Assembly: GCF_004016525.1 (NCBI RefSeq)
Contig: NZ_SACJ01000016.1
Location: 1-64,000 of the forward strand
Reading direction: 5' to 3'
Source: Flavobacterium sufflavum
GTDB lineage: Bacteria; Bacteroidota; Bacteroidia; Flavobacteriales; Flavobacteriaceae
Length of the DNA: 64,000 nt
Shown here piece after piece: positions 61,848 to 64,000 of this stretch; the stretch's first letter is position 1; every line of letters starts with the position of its first letter. The position numbers and the translations under genes are program-made. Below the pieces are notes generated by a model. That model was not told the origin of the DNA, searched no databases, and saw only the letters and a program-made list of their open reading frames with translations.

Positions 61848-61886
61848 GTGTTCAGTGTTCAGGTTTTTAGTTTTCAGTTTTGAAAA
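61848..61886. repeat. Degenerate 7-nt-periodic repeat, block 4
   Basis: GTGTTCA GTGTTCA, one extra G, then GTTTTTA GTTTTCA GTTTTGA. Starts 7 nt after the stop of the oxoamine synthase. Confidence 0.5.
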
Positions 61887-61921
61887 TTAATTATTAATTA
61901 GGATACTATTATCATAAAACA

Positions 61922-61955
61922 GAAAAACCATTCACCGCGGTGAATGGTTTTTTTT
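61922..61955. terminator. Terminator of the alpha-oxoamine synthase gene (bidirectional)
   Basis: Perfect palindrome AAAACCATTCACCG/CGGTGAATGGTTTT then a T run. Confidence 0.9.
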
Positions 61956-61965
61956 ATGTCTCATT

Positions 61966-62018
61966 TTTTTACTGCTCACTTATAACTGTCCCGATAGTTA
62001 TCGGGAACTGACTACTTT
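61966..62018. repeat. Degenerate 7-nt-periodic repeat with CCCGATA hairpin, block 5
   Basis: Heptads ACTGCTC ACTTATA then ACTGTCC, CGATAGT, TATCGGG, AACTGAC. The CCCGATA/TATCGGG pair (about 61990-62005) forms a hairpin and is a known-looking flavobacterial intergenic motif. Ends next to the stop of the GNAT-like gene at 62021. Confidence 0.5.
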
Positions 62019-62020
62019 TT

Positions 62021-63139
62021 TTAAAGTTCTTTTTTGAATGTTTTTCTGCGACAATGTACTTTTGGGTCAAAATGTTTCCAAATGTTGTGAATAGCCACGT
62101 TATCTATTAATTCAGGGGTTCTGATACAGTTTTCAATTCCTTTTGCTTTAAAAGTCTCGTAGTATTCGTTAAAAATTACTGCAGTTACTGCCTTGTTTTG
62201 GTATTCAGGATGTACACCAATAAGGTAGAAAATTAAATCTTTACTTTGTTTTTTAGCTTTCAATAAATGAAATATTCCAAAAGGGAATAACTTTCCATTG
62301 GCTTTTTGCAAGGCTCTGGAAAAAGATGGCATTACAATTCCAAAAGCGATGATGTTTTTGTCTTTGTCTTCAATGAATTTAATGTATTCCGGATTGATGA
62401 AACTGATGTATTTCTTTTTGAAATATTCTTTTTGTACATCGGAGATAGCTACAAACGAAGATAACTTCGAATAGGATTCATTAAATAAGTCAAACATTTT
62501 ATCTACATAAGGCATCACTTCTTTTGTAGATTTAAAGTTCAAAGGAGTTAATTGATATCTCTTTTTTACCAATTCATTTGCTTTTTGGAAAAACTCGGGC
62601 TGTACATTTGAAAAAGGGAATTTACTTTCGATATATTCTTTTTCTACCACATACCCCAGTTGTTCAAAATGAGAGGCATAATACGGATGGTTGTACCAGG
62701 TAATCATGGTTCCCAGTTGGTCAAAACCTTCGGTTAAAACCCCCACTTTGTCCAGATTTGAAAACCCCATTGGACCTTCAACATATTCTAAGTTGTTTTT
62801 TCGGCCTAATTCGTATACTTTTTCCAGTAGAGCTTCGGTTACATTGATGTCGTTGATAACGTCAAACCAGCCAAAACGCACTTTTTTCTTATGCTGGTCG
62901 TTTACTTCTGCCCAATTGATGATGGCTGTAATTCTACCTGCAATTTTTCCGTCTTTGTAGGCCAGATAAAAATAGGCTTCGGCATTTTCAAAAGCCGGAT
63001 TTTTAGTTTTGTCAAAACTTTCTAATTCGTCAGCAATCAATGGCGGAACCCAGAATTCATTGTCTTTGTATAAGGAAAAAGGGAATTTAATATATTCGGT
63101 CAGTTCTTTTTTTGTCTTTACTTCTTGTACTGTAATCAT
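62021..63139 (-). CDS. GNAT-like acyltransferase family protein
   Basis: 372 residues. Two GNAT-type halves: FYLAYKDGKIAGRITAIINW near residue 57-76 and LIGVHPEYQNKAVTAVIFNEYY near 310. The middle is alpha/beta with GPMGFSNLDKVGVL. It is often annotated vaguely in flavobacteria. It converges on the oxoamine synthase and follows the outer-membrane barrel gene by 12 nt, so it is probably translated with the latter. A role in N-acylation of a lipid or amine is a hypothesis only. Confidence 0.7.
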   Translation of the reverse strand: MITVQEVKTKKELTEYIKFPFSLYKDNEFWVPPLIADELESFDKTKNPAFENAEAYFYLAYKDGKIAGRITAIINWAEVNDQHKKKVRFGWFDVINDINVTEALLEKVYELGRKNNLEYVEGPMGFSNLDKVGVLTEGFDQLGTMITWYNHPYYASHFEQLGYVVEKEYIESKFPFSNVQPEFFQKANELVKKRYQLTPLNFKSTKEVMPYVDKMFDLFNESYSKLSSFVAISDVQKEYFKKKYISFINPEYIKFIEDKDKNIIAFGIVMPSFSRALQKANGKLFPFGIFHLLKAKKQSKDLIFYLIGVHPEYQNKAVTAVIFNEYYETFKAKGIENCIRTPELIDNVAIHNIWKHFDPKVHCRRKTFKKEL

Positions 63140-63151
63140 CGTTTTGTGTCT

Positions 63152-64000
63152 TTATTCTATTGCGTCTTTTCGTTTTTGATCTCTTTTGGCAGCTTTTCGA
63201 ACCGATCTGGGTTGGGAAGGAGCGTCGTCCAGATTGATTCGGACTTCTTTGTAATTGGTGTCATATCGCCATGAAAAACCAACACCTCCATAGAAAATGC
63301 TAGGAGTGTCTTTTAGATTGTGGCTGACAGAAGCGTCTATCTGCATGTTTTTGTTTAGTGAAAAAGCGGCTCCGCCACGCATGATGGCATCGCTGTAAAA
63401 ATCGCTTTTATATCCTTGGTTTTCTATAAAACCAGACCATTTTCGGCTAAAACCTTTGGTTAAAGTAATGATGTAGCCATAACTGGGATAATCGGTTGCA
63501 ATGTAATCGGCAATGATATTGGTTACAAAAACCCAGGAACCATCTCCTAAGTGGTTTTGTGTGATTATCATCGCTTTTGGCGAAATCATGGCTTCCGGAG
63601 AAAAGGCATAAGGATTGTTTTTCATTGTAAAATTAGCCCCTGCAAAAACAGAAACAGCAGGAATTAATTGGTGCCAGTTGAAAGAATGATTGGCTTTCCA
63701 GCTATATACATTGATTTTTTTTTCGTAATTTTTATAAGGGTCGTAGATGAGGTATTTGGCTCCCAGAACCGTTTGTTTTAATGCCGATTTGCTGTATTGG
63801 TCAAGAGGCAGTGTGAAATCTTCTTTTTGGTATTGGATGTCGGCAATTGCTTCCAGTTTTTCCATTAAAAAACCATAACGCAAATTCAAATCTAATCCAT
63901 ATCCGTTAGCGTCATAACCTAATAAACGGTGGTTTTCGTTAATGCCGTAAACGCCCGTTTCTACTTGAATCACTGATTTTCCAACGGCATAAGCCGACAT
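63152..64000 (-). CDS. Outer-membrane beta-barrel protein (5' end outside window)
   Basis: 282 residues visible, open to the window edge; the first ATG seen (63998-64000) is probably internal, because the signal peptide is missing. Alternating hydrophobic beta strands with aromatic girdles (VIQVETGVYGINENH, LDLNLRYGFLMEKLEAIADIQY, IDASVSHNLKDTPSIFYGGVGFSWRY) show a transporter-like barrel similar to DUF5777 proteins. The C-terminus is an unusual basic tail (RSVRKAAKRDQKRKDAIE) after the last strand. First visible gene of an operon with the GNAT-like gene. Confidence 0.75.
   Translation of the reverse strand: MSAYAVGKSVIQVETGVYGINENHRLLGYDANGYGLDLNLRYGFLMEKLEAIADIQYQKEDFTLPLDQYSKSALKQTVLGAKYLIYDPYKNYEKKINVYSWKANHSFNWHQLIPAVSVFAGANFTMKNNPYAFSPEAMISPKAMIITQNHLGDGSWVFVTNIIADYIATDYPSYGYIITLTKGFSRKWSGFIENQGYKSDFYSDAIMRGGAAFSLNKNMQIDASVSHNLKDTPSIFYGGVGFSWRYDTNYKEVRINLDDAPSQPRSVRKAAKRDQKRKDAIE

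Noticed and set aside
1..64000. tRNA, rRNA, insertion sequences, prophage, or integrase/attachment sites
   Set aside because: I found no tRNA T-loop and CCA context, rRNA signatures, transposase, integrase or phage genes, or clear direct-repeat attachment sites. A scan by eye can miss short ones.

Overview
The window is chromosomal DNA from a member of the Bacteroidota, almost certainly a Flavobacterium or a close relative. Evidence: AT-rich sequence; the phylum-specific promoter box TAnnTTTG in front of many genes; the gliding lipoprotein GldI; type IX secretion (T9SS) sorting tails; flavobacterial gene neighbours (guaA, LysM protein, DUF3820, pyrG, yidC); and glutamine synthetases of types II and III. 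I see no rRNA, tRNA, CRISPR array, insertion sequence or prophage. Most of the window is ordinary core genome, with a few small accessory patches.

Layout. 1-2.4 kb: 3' end of a repeat-rich surface protein and a lipoprotein. 2.4-9.3 kb: TerC-like protein, divergent glutamine synthetases (GSII and GSIII), DUF4242 protein, purM. 9.4-14.4 kb: PAS-only membrane sensor, a metal P-type ATPase with an altered catalytic motif, small hypotheticals. 14.6-18.7 kb: a minus-strand operon of DHH phosphoesterase, gldI and two cyclophilin-FKBP fusion isomerases, probably for envelope and gliding protein folding. 18.7-22.2 kb: a CLC protein with fluoride-type motifs, a RidA relative, two paralogous secreted proteins. 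22.3-32.1 kb: guaA, LysM/binding-protein fusion, DUF3820, pyrG, yidC, a YwqK/MORN protein, mnmA. 32.2-35.2 kb: T9SS subtilase, nitronate-monooxygenase-like enzyme, small secreted protein. 35.3-42.4 kb: a 7-kb minus-strand operon of a giant TPR/MORN-like protein and two DUF3857 proteins, one a transglutaminase and one apparently a catalytically dead relative. 42.5-48.8 kb: DUF4268, Nudix hydrolase, acyltransferase, a lone type III polyketide synthase, a DUF3810 metallopeptidase-like membrane protein, pepD. 48.8-55.5 kb: a 36-residue Lys-rich ORF, secreted proteins, a DEAD-box helicase, rdgB, two tandem 6S-like small RNAs, a glutamate-synthase-like flavoenzyme. 55.6-60.3 kb: NYN/OST-HTH protein, polysaccharide deacetylase, DUF2200, OsmC, DinB/YfiT, an Imm51-like protein and a hypothetical. 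60.4-64 kb: an alpha-oxoamine synthase resembling the flavobacterial capnine-pathway enzyme, a GNAT-like protein and an outer-membrane barrel cut by the window end.

Main points of interest: (i) two tandem RNA genes at 53.46-53.96 kb with the same promoter layout, closing stem and terminator, like 6S RNA; (ii) the DKTRT motif in the P-type ATPase; (iii) the TPR/MORN-transglutaminase-pseudotransglutaminase operon; (iv) a degenerate 7-nt-periodic sequence placed against gene 3' ends at five sites; (v) intergenic palindromic repeats, one of which creates a false start codon. Promoter boxes at several genes allow start codons to be corrected, and guaA may be leaderless. Family names come from sequence recognition by eye; no database search was run.
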